Of a stretch of 64,000 nucleotides of DNA, positions 1-8,274 are shown piece by piece; within the stretch, counting starts at the first letter, position 1, and each line of letters begins with the position of its first letter. The notes under the pieces are model-generated. The model worked only from the letters and a program-made list of their open reading frames with translations. It did not search any database and was not told the origin of the DNA. The stretch is from Petrimonas sulfuriphila. Lineage in GTDB: Bacteria; Bacteroidota; Bacteroidia; Bacteroidales; Dysgonomonadaceae. Both the position numbers and the translations under genes were made by a program. The DNA lies in the NCBI RefSeq assembly GCF_051201015.1, contig NZ_JBPEHI010000009.1, one strand, 5' to 3'.

Positions 1-42
1 TTCAGGGCTACATTAAGGGGTGTAAAGCATATTCCCTACTTT

Positions 43-279
43 TTATTCAGGCTTACTAATATTTATGCATAGTCCACAAGAATCCGGATTGATCCTGAAT
101 TCAACCTCTCTGTTTTTATTCATTGAAATCGGATTTCTGCAATAAAAAATCAATGATTGGTAGGGAGTGGGAGGGTAGGGCGATACCGCACTCCGGGTTC
201 CAATGGGCAGATGAGCTTCTACCGTGGAAATATTTAATACAACTTCTTGTAAGGCCGTATGCGGTATGAATGTTTTCAT
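43..279 (-). pseudogene. Probable remnant of an AraC-type regulator N-terminal domain
   Basis: A 78-codon ORF. Its middle part (YPPTPYQSLIFYCRNPI, about residues 34-50) resembles the ligand-sensing N-terminal domain of a group of Bacteroidetes AraC-like regulators, which run to about 270-300 residues. Here the frame stops at residue 78 and no HTH domain follows before the window edge, so it looks truncated or frameshifted. A small intact gene of unknown function is the alternative. The family resemblance is recalled, not searched. Confidence 0.35.
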
Positions 280-311
280 TTTCCTTTTTTATTACCGTCG
301 TTTTGTCTTAG

Positions 312-326
312 GTAAATGATATTTAC
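312..326. promoter_or_regulatory. Perfect palindrome GTAAAT-GAT-ATTTAC
   Basis: Two 6-base arms around 3 bases, lying in front of the AraC-like remnant and of the plus-strand -7 box at 361. It has the size of a dimeric repressor or activator site. No regulator can be assigned. Confidence 0.3.
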
Positions 327-360
327 TTTCCGTATAGTTATTTAAAATGATTCTATATTA

Positions 361-368
361 TATCTTTG
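361..368 (+). promoter_or_regulatory. Bacteroidetes -7 box TATCTTTG
   Basis: Exact match to TAnnTTTG. No clear TTTG -33 partner is visible 19-20 bases upstream. It could start the transcript for parA (ATG at 667) or for the small ORF at 393. Confidence 0.4.
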
Positions 369-392
369 CAAATATACTATAAGAATAGCCGA

Positions 393-527
393 ATGATACC
401 CAACGAGATTTTTTTTTCCGAAAACAGTGCTTGTTGTTTTTTTGATGATCAATCAACTTTAGCATGTATTACGATGGCAACTATTTCCCGGGGCCGGGTA
501 ATTTCGGAAAGCATGCGTCGACCATAA
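393..527 (+). CDS. Possible 44-codon small ORF
   Basis: ATG at 393 lies 25 bases after a consensus -7 box, a normal leader length for Bacteroidetes. The peptide begins MIPNEIFFSENSACCFFDD and ends in SMRRP. It has no recognisable domain and could equally be untranslated leader of the parA transcript. Confidence 0.2.
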   Translation: MIPNEIFFSENSACCFFDDQSTLACITMATISRGRVISESMRRP

Positions 528-666
528 TCAGGAAGATGGATTTCTAACAAGGAGAATTATTCCCGGAGTACTCATTTTTTCAACAAAAAACAGAACGTTT
601 TATTTAATTAACATAGAATTATGGGAATTATTGCTTATTTTGCTTTTTCAATTGGGAGATTATTAA

Positions 667-1431
667 ATGGGCAAAATTATTGCATTGGCAAATCAGAAAG
701 GTGGCGTGGGAAAAACCACTACTACTATTAATCTAGCAGCATCGTTGGCTGCTTTGGAAAAGAATGTGCTTGTTGTGGATGCCGATCCTCAGGCGAATGC
801 TTCGTCGGGATTGGGTATTGATATTCGGACGTTGAAATACACGATTTACGAGGGGCTTATCGGCAAATGTAAGCCAGCTGACGCAGTGATGAAAACACCT
901 TTTGAGAATATCGACATTCTTCCCTCACACATTAACCTGGTAGGAGCAGAGTTGGAGATGGTCCAGATGGAAAATCGTGAAAGGCGTTTGCGCGATCTGC
1001 TGAATCCGCTGCGGGCCACTTACGATTATATCCTTATCGATTGCTCCCCGTCGCTTGGTATTATAACTGTGAACGCTTTGACAGCTTCGGATTCCGTTAT
1101 TATCCCCGTTCAATGTGAATATTTTGCCCTGGAAGGGTTGAGTAAGTTGCTGAACACCATCAAGATAATCAAATCGAAACTGAATACAAGCCTCGAGATT
1201 GAAGGTTTTGTGCTTACCATGTACGATTCCCGCCTGCGTTTACATAATCAAATATACGAAGAGGTAAAGAGCCACTTTAAGGAACTTGTCTTTAATACGG
1301 TTATTCAGCGAAACATCACGCTCAGTGAATCGCAGAGCCATGCTAAACCGGCGCTAATGTACGATGCCGGATCACGGGGAGCCATTAACCATATGCAGTT
1401 GGCACAGGAATTAATCGAGAAAAATGTTTAA
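667..1431 (+). CDS. parA: Chromosome-partitioning ATPase ParA (Soj)
   Basis: 254 residues, the usual length for chromosomal Soj/ParA. The deviant Walker A motif KGGVGKTTT starts near residue 11; VDADPQANAS (Walker A') and DCSPSLG follow in the family order. ParA binds DNA non-specifically as an ATP dimer, and ParB stimulates its ATPase activity to move replicated origins apart. It is followed by parB after 125 bases. The start codon directly precedes the conserved GKIIALANQKGG strand. Confidence 0.97.
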   Translation: MGKIIALANQKGGVGKTTTTINLAASLAALEKNVLVVDADPQANASSGLGIDIRTLKYTIYEGLIGKCKPADAVMKTPFENIDILPSHINLVGAELEMVQMENRERRLRDLLNPLRATYDYILIDCSPSLGIITVNALTASDSVIIPVQCEYFALEGLSKLLNTIKIIKSKLNTSLEIEGFVLTMYDSRLRLHNQIYEEVKSHFKELVFNTVIQRNITLSESQSHAKPALMYDAGSRGAINHMQLAQELIEKNV

Positions 1432-1556
1432 CTTTGTAATAAGAAGATTGATTAAAGATCGAAAATAGATTGATGCGGATTAACTGCTCTCAGCTTATCT
1501 CCGTTCAATCTCATTCAGTCTCGACGAAGTTTCAATCTCCATTCAATCTATAGATT
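1432..1556 (+). repeat. parA-parB spacer with repeated TTCAATCT
   Basis: Within 125 bases TTCAATCT occurs three times (1504-1511, 1531-1538, 1542-1549) with one variant TTCAGTCT (1514-1521). Two copies of the near-inverse AGATTGAT lie at 1445-1452 and 1467-1474. The arrangement could fold in RNA or bind a protein. It is not a parS sequence. Confidence 0.45.
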
Positions 1557-2459
1557 ATGGTAAAAAAAAACGCACTAGGAAGAGGCTTAGACGCACTTAT
1601 TACTTTTAGTGAAGTTGAATCGCAAGGCTCTACGTCCATCAGTGAGGTAGAACTTTCGAAAATGTTTCCTAATCCCGACCAGCCCCGGCGTGTTTTCGAT
1701 GAGGAGTCTCTTGAAGAGCTGGCTACATCCATTCGGAAAATAGGGCTCATTCAGCCGGTAACGTTGCGGCATGAGGGTGATGACTCTTACCAGATTATTG
1801 CCGGGGAACGCAGATACAGAGCCTCGTTGATGGCCGGCTTGACTTCTATCCCTGCGTACATAAAAGCTGCGGATGACGACGAGTTGATGGAGATGGCACT
1901 GGTTGAAAATATTCAGCGCGAAGACCTTAACTCCATCGAAATAGCACTGGCTTATCAAAACCTTATTGATTCACTTTCGCTTACCCAGGAACAATTGAGC
2001 GATCGAGTGGGGAAAAAACGGGCAACCATTACCAACTACCTGAGATTGCTGAAACTCCCTGCCGAAGTACAAATGGGAGTGAAGGACAAAAAAATAGATA
2101 TGGGTCATGCTCGAGCATTGGTTACTATGAACGATCCGGTGGCACAGCTCTCCCTATACAACCTTATCCTGGAAGATGGATTATCGGTCAGGAGCGTGGA
2201 AAAAATTGTCCGTGAGTATGCTGAAGGAAAACCGTTGAATGAAAAATCTGGCAAAAAGAATGGTAAGAACCGGGAGAATCGTTCGGGAAGTTCCTTTGTC
2301 GATGATTTTGATGCGTTGAAGCAACACCTTTCCAACTATTTTAAAACCGATGTTCAATTCAACTGCAACAAAAACGGCAAGGGGAAAATTACGATCCCCT
2401 TTTCCTCTGCTAAAGATTTGGAACGGATTATCGGTATGTTTGATACAATGAAGAAGTAA
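1557..2459 (+). CDS. parB: Chromosome-partitioning protein ParB (Spo0J)
   Basis: 300 residues. The ParB/sulfiredoxin-like N-terminal domain (about 35-125) carries GERRYRAS and ENIQREDL, the CTP-binding and clamp-forming motifs. The central HTH (about 135-200) contains TQEQLSDRVGKKRATITNYL. A basic linker (KKNGKNREN) and a C-terminal dimerisation domain follow. ParB loads on parS sites as a sliding clamp and is the partner of the upstream ParA. DUF5683 starts 5 bases downstream, so the genes are probably cotranscribed. Confidence 0.97.
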   Translation: MVKKNALGRGLDALITFSEVESQGSTSISEVELSKMFPNPDQPRRVFDEESLEELATSIRKIGLIQPVTLRHEGDDSYQIIAGERRYRASLMAGLTSIPAYIKAADDDELMEMALVENIQREDLNSIEIALAYQNLIDSLSLTQEQLSDRVGKKRATITNYLRLLKLPAEVQMGVKDKKIDMGHARALVTMNDPVAQLSLYNLILEDGLSVRSVEKIVREYAEGKPLNEKSGKKNGKNRENRSGSSFVDDFDALKQHLSNYFKTDVQFNCNKNGKGKITIPFSSAKDLERIIGMFDTMKK

Positions 2460-2464
2460 CGTTT

Positions 2465-3106
2465 ATGCTGAAATACCGGAACATTGTTTGTTTAATATTC
2501 ATCAGTGCCGCCTTTCAGTTAACAGCGCAGCAAAACACGGTTCCACAGCACCCTGACTCCATTAAAGTTGTTTCTCTCCCAGACACCATCATAGGGGAAA
2601 AAACGTTCAAACCCGATCCAAAGAAAGCCGTGATATATTCGGCCATTTTTCCGGGATTGGGGCAGATATACAACAGAAAGTACTGGAAATTGCCCATACT
2701 TTACGGTGGGTTTGTAGGGCTTTCATACGCTATATCCTGGAATAACAGCCATTATCAGGATTATTTTGATGCACAAAGGGCCTTGCTGGACGATGATCCG
2801 ACCAATGATCATGTTTGGGGGAACATGTTGCCCTACGGAATGGACCCGGAAACAGCAGACAAGAATTGGTTTTCCGGAGTGTTGAAAGACAGAAAAAACT
2901 ACTTCAGGTATTACCGGGATTTCAGTATAATTTTAACCGTGGCACTTTATGGGCTTGGGATTGTGGATGCCTACGTAGATGCACAATTATTTGAATTTGA
3001 TGTGAGCCCCGATCTTTCGATGCGTGTGGAGCCGGTAATTTTCAAAAAGGCAGATTCAAATTACCTGGCGGATTCTTACGGATTTAGATGCAGTTTTAGT
3101 TTTTAA
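2465..3106 (+). CDS. DUF5683 membrane protein
   Basis: 213 residues with an N-terminal signal sequence ending near the AQQ at residues 21-23. The conserved Bacteroidetes DUF5683 core follows: KKAVIYSAIFPGLGQIYNRK, then YWKLPILYGGF and two hydrophobic membrane segments. Function unknown. It commonly sits between parB and a lytic transglycosylase in Bacteroidales, as here, suggesting an envelope or division role (inference). Confidence 0.85.
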   Translation: MLKYRNIVCLIFISAAFQLTAQQNTVPQHPDSIKVVSLPDTIIGEKTFKPDPKKAVIYSAIFPGLGQIYNRKYWKLPILYGGFVGLSYAISWNNSHYQDYFDAQRALLDDDPTNDHVWGNMLPYGMDPETADKNWFSGVLKDRKNYFRYYRDFSIILTVALYGLGIVDAYVDAQLFEFDVSPDLSMRVEPVIFKKADSNYLADSYGFRCSFSF

Positions 3107-3151
3107 GATTACAACCGGAAGCTCTTTGCGGGTTTCCCTGAAAAAGAGAGA

Positions 3152-4810
3152 ATGAAAAAGTTTTTTTTGATCCTGTTTTCGTGTGGAATAATTAGTACAA
3201 CCATTGTTTTTGCACAAGAAAATTTGCACCCAAACAAAGATAATATTCAGGATAACTCCATCGTTGCACCCGAAAGCCTGAACGAACACCTGGCTACGTT
3301 ACTGCATGAGTGGCAGATCGATTTTTCAAAATCGGATAACATGTGCAGGCAAGGCGCAAATGTAGTCTTTCATGATAGTGTTTACACCCAATGTCTTTAT
3401 GATATGCCTACGGAGATGGAATTATCCTATAACCAGGTGGTCAGACAGTACATCGATATGTACGCCAACCGTCGACGCGATATGGTAGGATATATGCTAA
3501 CTATCGGTAAATACTATTTTCCAATGTTTGAAGAAGCTCTGGATAAATACGGCTTACCTCTGGAATTAAAATATCTACCAGTAATTGAGTCGGCACTTAA
3601 TCCGGTGGCTGTTTCGAGGGTGGGAGCAACGGGCTTGTGGCAGTTTATGCTGAGGACGGGACAAGGTTACGGACTTCAGATAAACAGCCTTGTTGATGAG
3701 CGCCGTGATCCGCATAAATCGACCGAGGCAGCCGCACGATACCTTAAGGATCTTTATGCAATCTACGGTGACTGGAACTTGGTTATTGCTGCTTACAACT
3801 GCGGGCCGGGCAATGTAAATAAAGCCATAGCCCGAAGCGGAGGCAAGCGCGATTACTGGCAAATCTATTACAACTTGCCGCGGGAGACCCGCGGTTATGT
3901 GCCTGCATTTATTGCAGCGAACTATATCATGAATTTTTACGATAAGCACAATATCTGTCCGATAGAGTCATTTCAGGAGATGATCGCCCTCGATACTGTA
4001 CACGTGGAGAATCAGGTGCACTTTAACCAGATAGCCGAGGTTCTGGATATTCCCCTAAGTGATATCCGGCGGTGGAATCCCCAATTTAAAAAGGACAGGG
4101 TACCGGGTAACTATCAACGGTATGCACTTGTTTTGCCTATCAATAAGATGTATGCGTTTCTCGAAAAGAAAGATGAAATAATGAATTTTCGGAGAGATGA
4201 CTATATTACGCATCGCGAAAATACCGATGGATATCTGGCTTCGTCAGGATCATCCGTCTCAGGAAACGGAGAAAATGTTTATTATAGGGTAAGAAGAGGG
4301 GACAACCTTTCGAAGATCGCATCCAGGAACGGAGTTACTGTCTCACAACTCCGCTCATGGAATAACTTAAGGTCTACCCGGATTTCTGCAGGCAAAAATC
4401 TTATCGTCAGGAAGAAAGCTGTTGATCCTGCCGTACTGGAGACGGATGCAGCCACGATGGCACAGCAACCCACAAATCCAGAAACTGCAACAAAGACTGT
4501 GAATGCATACTATCGGGTACGCAACGGCGATAATCTGGGCAAGATCGCTCAGAGAAATAGAGTGACGGTGGCACAGCTGAAATCGTGGAACGGATTACGG
4601 TCCGACCGGCTTTCGGTAGGAAAACAGCTGATTGTAAATAAGAAAACCGTTACCGTTGAAGAACCACAACCTGTTCAACAGACTGCTGAAACGACTACCT
4701 CGGCTAAGGATGGTTCCGGTATTATTTCCAATTACCTGAAACAGCAGCTCGAGGAAAGCACAACCGATGAAACGGAAGTTGTAACCGGTGCTTCAATGGA
4801 AGCGGAATAA
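3152..4810 (+). CDS. mltD: LysM-containing membrane-bound lytic murein transglycosylase (MltD type)
   Basis: 552 residues with a signal peptide (about 1-21). The SLT domain (about 115-260) has the catalytic Glu146 in LPVIESALNP, followed by GATGLWQFM and AAYNCGPGNV. Two C-terminal LysM domains (about 376-420 and 453-497) both begin YYRVR.GDNL and bind glycan strands. The enzyme cleaves MurNAc-GlcNAc bonds to 1,6-anhydro ends in the periplasm. The tail after residue 500 is Thr/Glu-rich and probably disordered. Confidence 0.93.
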   Translation: MKKFFLILFSCGIISTTIVFAQENLHPNKDNIQDNSIVAPESLNEHLATLLHEWQIDFSKSDNMCRQGANVVFHDSVYTQCLYDMPTEMELSYNQVVRQYIDMYANRRRDMVGYMLTIGKYYFPMFEEALDKYGLPLELKYLPVIESALNPVAVSRVGATGLWQFMLRTGQGYGLQINSLVDERRDPHKSTEAAARYLKDLYAIYGDWNLVIAAYNCGPGNVNKAIARSGGKRDYWQIYYNLPRETRGYVPAFIAANYIMNFYDKHNICPIESFQEMIALDTVHVENQVHFNQIAEVLDIPLSDIRRWNPQFKKDRVPGNYQRYALVLPINKMYAFLEKKDEIMNFRRDDYITHRENTDGYLASSGSSVSGNGENVYYRVRRGDNLSKIASRNGVTVSQLRSWNNLRSTRISAGKNLIVRKKAVDPAVLETDAATMAQQPTNPETATKTVNAYYRVRNGDNLGKIAQRNRVTVAQLKSWNGLRSDRLSVGKQLIVNKKTVTVEEPQPVQQTAETTTSAKDGSGIISNYLKQQLEESTTDETEVVTGASMEAE

Positions 4811-4858
4811 GCGCTATTGCGCCATACTGTTTATTGTTAAATTTAATTTCTCAGCATT

Positions 4859-5815
4859 ATGAACCTGCTTGAGCAACTAAAAACCTATACCCAGGTTGTT
4901 GCGGATACGGGTGATTTTTCATCGGTTGAAATTTATAAACCCGTTGACGCTACCACTAACCCTTCGTTAATCTATACTGCTTCACAGGATACCCGGTACA
5001 GACACCTGATTGACGATGCTATCGATTTTGCCCGGAAATCATCGTCCGACAGGCAGGTACAACTTCCTAAAGCCATGGATAAATTAGCCGTGAACTTTGG
5101 GTTGGAAATTTTAAAGATAGTTCCCGGGAGAGCTTCAACGGAAGTCGATGCGCGTCTATCTTTCGATACGGATGCAACAGTAGTCAAGGCCCGTGAAATT
5201 ATCGGATTGTACGAATCTGCAGGAACTTCCCGTGAACGGGTACTGATAAAGATTGCTTCTACGTGGGAAGGAATAAAGGCGGCGGAAATCGTCGAAAAAG
5301 AAGGAATACATTGTAACCTCACCCTCCTCTTTTCCAAGGTACAAGCTGTTGCTTGTGCCGAAGCCGGTGTACGATTAATTTCACCGTTCGTGGGAAGGAT
5401 TCTCGATTGGCATAAAAAAAACCTCGGTGTAGCAGACATACCGGCTGTGGAGGATCCCGGAGTGATTTCGTTGACTGGGATATTTAATTATTACAAGAAG
5501 TTTGGTTATCCAACCCAGGTAATGGGTGCGAGCTTCCGTAATATTGACGAGATCTGCGAGCTGGCTGGATGTGATCTACTCACTATTTCCCCGACGTTGC
5601 TCAGGGAGCTCGAAGCCACAGAGGGTATACTGACGAAAAAACTGGATGCAGATCAGGCCCGTGAAATGGCTATCGAAAAAATTACCGTTGACGAAAAAAC
5701 CTTCCGGTGGATGATGAACGAAGATGCAATGGCTACCGAAAAATTGGCCGAAGGTATCCGCAACTTCACCAGAGATCTGATTAAACTGGAGAAGCAGATG
5801 GAAAAGCTGTTGTAA
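4859..5815 (+). CDS. tal: Transaldolase (TalB type)
   Basis: 318 residues, matching the roughly 317-residue TalB subfamily. DATTNPSL near the N-terminus and RVLIKIASTWEGI with the Schiff-base lysine are visible, followed by CNLTLLFS and SPFVGRILDW. It transfers dihydroxyacetone between sedoheptulose 7-phosphate and glyceraldehyde 3-phosphate in the non-oxidative pentose phosphate pathway. It begins 48 bases after the transglycosylase and probably shares its transcript. Confidence 0.97.
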   Translation: MNLLEQLKTYTQVVADTGDFSSVEIYKPVDATTNPSLIYTASQDTRYRHLIDDAIDFARKSSSDRQVQLPKAMDKLAVNFGLEILKIVPGRASTEVDARLSFDTDATVVKAREIIGLYESAGTSRERVLIKIASTWEGIKAAEIVEKEGIHCNLTLLFSKVQAVACAEAGVRLISPFVGRILDWHKKNLGVADIPAVEDPGVISLTGIFNYYKKFGYPTQVMGASFRNIDEICELAGCDLLTISPTLLRELEATEGILTKKLDADQAREMAIEKITVDEKTFRWMMNEDAMATEKLAEGIRNFTRDLIKLEKQMEKLL

Positions 5816-5853
5816 CAAAAAAAGTAAGGGCGGAACTTAAAGTCCCGCCCTTA
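5816..5853 (-). terminator. Terminator at the end of the rplM-rpsI-rpsB-tsf operon
   Basis: Nine-base perfect stem TAAGGGCGG/CCGCCCTTA (5825-5833 with 5845-5853). Read on the minus strand it is followed by a run of seven T, so it terminates tsf transcripts. The hairpin lies between convergent genes and may also stop tal transcription. Confidence 0.85.
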
Positions 5854-5870
5854 GCCCTTATCTCTCTTCG

Positions 5871-6692
5871 TTATGCGTTCAACGATACCCGTTTGAAAAC
5901 GGTTACGGTAAGGTCTTTGTTGTTTTGTTTGAGATACTGATCAATGGTCAGTTTGTTATCTTTGACGTATTCCTGTTGCAGTAGTGTTGATTCTTTGTAG
6001 AACTTCTGCAAAGCGCCTTCAGCAATTCTGTCTAACAGGTTCTCCGGTTTCCCGGCTTCGCGTGCTTTTTCGCGTGCAATTTCCAGTTCCTTCTCTTTAA
6101 CTTCTGCCGGAATAGTATCGGGTGTTACCGAAATTGGATTCATTGCCGCTACCTGCATTGCTACGTCTTTTGCTATGTCTTCAGCCACTTCTTCCTTGTT
6201 GAATCCAACAAGGGTCGCCAACTTGTTTCCCATGTGAATATAGGAAACCACCGATGGTGCGGAAATGTGTTCAAAATAACCCAGTTCCATTTTTTCGCCG
6301 GTAGCGCCGATCTTATCCATAATTAACTGGGAAACGGTTCCGTTGGGAAGTTGGATATTCAGCAAATCCTCCAACGTCTCGGGTTTATGATCGATAGCTG
6401 CATCCAGTATCAGTTGAGTCAATGCGATGAATTCTTCATTTTTAGCAACAAAGTCGGTTTCGCATTGCAATGCTACTACTGCAGCATAGTTTCCTTGAGC
6501 TTTTGCAAGCACACACCCTTCACTTGCTTCGCGATCTTCGCGTTTGGCGGCAACTGCCTGCCCTTTTTTGCGGATAATCTCTACTGCTTTGTCAAAGTTG
6601 CCGTTTGCTTCATTTAATGCATTTTTGCAATCCATCATTCCCGCTCCTGTCATTTTACGTAAATGCTGGATTTCTGCCATTGTAACTGCCAT
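5871..6692 (-). CDS. tsf: Translation elongation factor Ts
   Basis: 273 residues. The N-terminal UBA-like domain contains LRKMTGAGMMDCKNAL, followed by ALQCETDFVAKNEEF, the EF-Tu contact signature. EF-Ts exchanges GDP for GTP on EF-Tu. It is the last gene of rplM-rpsI-rpsB-tsf, 147 bases after rpsB, and ends in a strong terminator. Confidence 0.98.
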   Translation of the reverse strand: MAVTMAEIQHLRKMTGAGMMDCKNALNEANGNFDKAVEIIRKKGQAVAAKREDREASEGCVLAKAQGNYAAVVALQCETDFVAKNEEFIALTQLILDAAIDHKPETLEDLLNIQLPNGTVSQLIMDKIGATGEKMELGYFEHISAPSVVSYIHMGNKLATLVGFNKEEVAEDIAKDVAMQVAAMNPISVTPDTIPAEVKEKELEIAREKAREAGKPENLLDRIAEGALQKFYKESTLLQQEYVKDNKLTIDQYLKQNNKDLTVTVFKRVSLNA

Positions 6693-6839
6693 ATTTCTAT
6701 GTTTTTTTAAGTTGTTTTCTTTTTAGATTTCAAAGAAGAGACCTTAGACCGCCTCGCTGGTAGATTTCAGACGTTGGAACATTGAAGCATCCAAGTGTCT
6801 GTTATCTTGACATCTGATAGCTGGCCGTTGTTGTCCGTA

Positions 6840-7700
6840 TTATTCTTCAACGTCTGCGTCTTTAGCGTATTTGCTTACTACAGATGCATTGATAGCATCT
6901 TTGTCTTCTTTCTTAACGCGCTCTCTCTTAGCTACTTTTGATTTTCTTTCCCTGCGAGGTACTGCACCTTCCTCTTCTTGGTCTTCTGCTGCGCTGGCAT
7001 CGGCTTTTTCAATTTTACGCTCATCCAGGCCTTCTTTTATTGCTTCACAAAGATATCCGAGGATCATGTCTACGGCTTTTGCAGCATCATCGTTTGCAGG
7101 AATTACGAAATCAATGTCGTTCGGATCAGAGTTGGTGTCAACAATACCGAATACGGGAATGCCAAGTTTGTTTGCTTCTTTCACAGCAATCTGTTCTTTC
7201 ATTACGTCAACAACGAAAAGAGCGGATGGTAGACGGGTAAGATCCTGAATCGAGCCGAGCATTTTTTCGAGTTTAGCACGCTGACGGGTGATTTGCAGTT
7301 TTTCGCGTTTCGACAACGTGTCAAATGTTCCGTCCTTAATCATCTTATCAATGTTACTCATTTTCTTCACTGCCTTGCGGATAGTGGGAAAATTGGTAAG
7401 CATGCCACCAGGCCAACGCTCTATAACGTAAGGCATATTGATGCTTTGTGCCTTTTCTTCAATAACCGGTTTTGCCTGTTTTTTAGTCGCTACGAAGAGT
7501 ATTTTTTTGCCGGCTTTGGCAATTTGTTTTAAAGCCGCTGCGGCTTCTTCGGTTTTTGCAATTGTTTTGTAAAGGTCGATAATGTGAATACCGTTGCGCT
7601 CCATAAAAATATAGGGAGACATTGCAGGATTCCATTTCCTTTTCAAGTGGCCGAAGTGTGCTCCTGCCTCAAGTAGTTGGTCAAATTCTAATTTTGCCAT
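6840..7700 (-). CDS. rpsB: 30S ribosomal protein S2
   Basis: 286 residues. The core starts FDQLLEAGAHFGHLKRKWNP and includes IIDLYKT and FVATKKQAKPVIEE. The C-terminal extension after about residue 225 is highly charged (EDQEEEGAVPRRERKSK), as is common in Bacteroidetes S2. The 183-base leader before it is strongly structured and may mediate autoregulation (see 7749-7866). Confidence 0.98.
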   Translation of the reverse strand: MAKLEFDQLLEAGAHFGHLKRKWNPAMSPYIFMERNGIHIIDLYKTIAKTEEAAAALKQIAKAGKKILFVATKKQAKPVIEEKAQSINMPYVIERWPGGMLTNFPTIRKAVKKMSNIDKMIKDGTFDTLSKREKLQITRQRAKLEKMLGSIQDLTRLPSALFVVDVMKEQIAVKEANKLGIPVFGIVDTNSDPNDIDFVIPANDDAAKAVDMILGYLCEAIKEGLDERKIEKADASAAEDQEEEGAVPRRERKSKVAKRERVKKEDKDAINASVVSKYAKDADVEE

Positions 7701-7748
7701 TGTTTGTGTTGTTTTTTTATTCGTTTACATTCTTTTTCTTAGTCGAAC

Positions 7749-7794
7749 CGTAAGGTAAATTACCGAAGCGATTATTCCCGGTAATGTCCTTACG
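7749..7794 (-). promoter_or_regulatory. Two-part hairpin in the rpsB leader
   Basis: In the minus-strand transcript CGTAAGG pairs with CCTTACG (7788-7794 with 7749-7755) and inside it ATTACCG pairs with CGGTAAT (7779-7785 with 7759-7765): 14 base pairs around a 13-base loop. It lies about 50 bases before the S2 start codon. Inference: a ribosomal-protein leader through which free S2 may repress its own operon section. It has no T-run, so it is not a simple terminator. Confidence 0.6.
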
Positions 7795-7820
7795 ATTTAG
7801 ATACTAAACGTCACTAAGTG

Positions 7821-7866
7821 GAACCGGTTTGTGCGGTTCTTATATATCTTTCCGGCAAAAGAACCG
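7821..7866 (-). promoter_or_regulatory. Mutually exclusive hairpins upstream in the rpsB leader
   Basis: The central CGGTTC (7834-7839) can pair with GAACCG on either side (7821-7826 or 7861-7866). The outer-side choice extends to 8 base pairs, CGGTTCTT with AAGAACCG. Such alternative pairing is typical of attenuators and protein-controlled leaders, but chance cannot be excluded without comparison to related genomes. Confidence 0.45.
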
Positions 7867-7883
7867 GTGAATATATCCAAAAA

Positions 7884-8270
7884 TTAACGTTTTGAGAATT
7901 GGAATCTCTTCCTTGCTCCGGGACGCCCTGGTTTTTTACGTTCAACAACGCGGGGATCGCGGGTCATAAAGCCTTCGGCTCTTAACGCAGGTTTATCTTC
8001 GGGGTTTAACTTCACCAATGCACGTGCAATAGCTAGTCTTGCTGCTTCCGATTGTCCTTTGTATCCACCGCCCTGCAGGTTGATCTTGATATCGTATTTT
8101 TCAGTCACGTTGAGTTTATTCAACGGTTGTTTCACGATGAACTGCAGAATGGATGAAGGAAAATAATTTTCAAGTTCGCGTTTGTTGATAACGATCTTGC
8201 CTGAACCTTCACTCATGAATACACGAGCTACAGCGGCTTTGCGTCTTCCAATTGAATTTATTACGTCCAT
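7884..8270 (-). CDS. rpsI: 30S ribosomal protein S9
   Basis: 128 residues, beginning MDVINSIGRRKAAVARVFM and ending in the invariant GRPGARKRFQFSKR tail that reaches the tRNA in the P site. GGGYKGQSEAARLAIARAL lies in the middle. It is encoded 4 bases after rplM in the conserved L13-S9 pair. Confidence 0.99.
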   Translation of the reverse strand: MDVINSIGRRKAAVARVFMSEGSGKIVINKRELENYFPSSILQFIVKQPLNKLNVTEKYDIKINLQGGGYKGQSEAARLAIARALVKLNPEDKPALRAEGFMTRDPRVVERKKPGRPGARKRFQFSKR

Positions 8271-8274
8271 CTTA

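Larger units (their letters stand above)
280..666. other. Intergenic region upstream of parA
   Basis: About 390 bases without a clear gene. It holds a 15-base palindrome (312-326), a consensus -7 box (361-368) and one 44-codon ORF of doubtful reality (393-527). No parS-like palindrome or DnaA-box cluster is visible, so there is nothing here that marks an origin. Confidence 0.6.

Noticed and set aside
1..6000. parS site near parAB
   Set aside because: No TGTTNCACGTGAAACA-like palindrome was found by eye; CACGTG cores seen elsewhere lack matching flanks.
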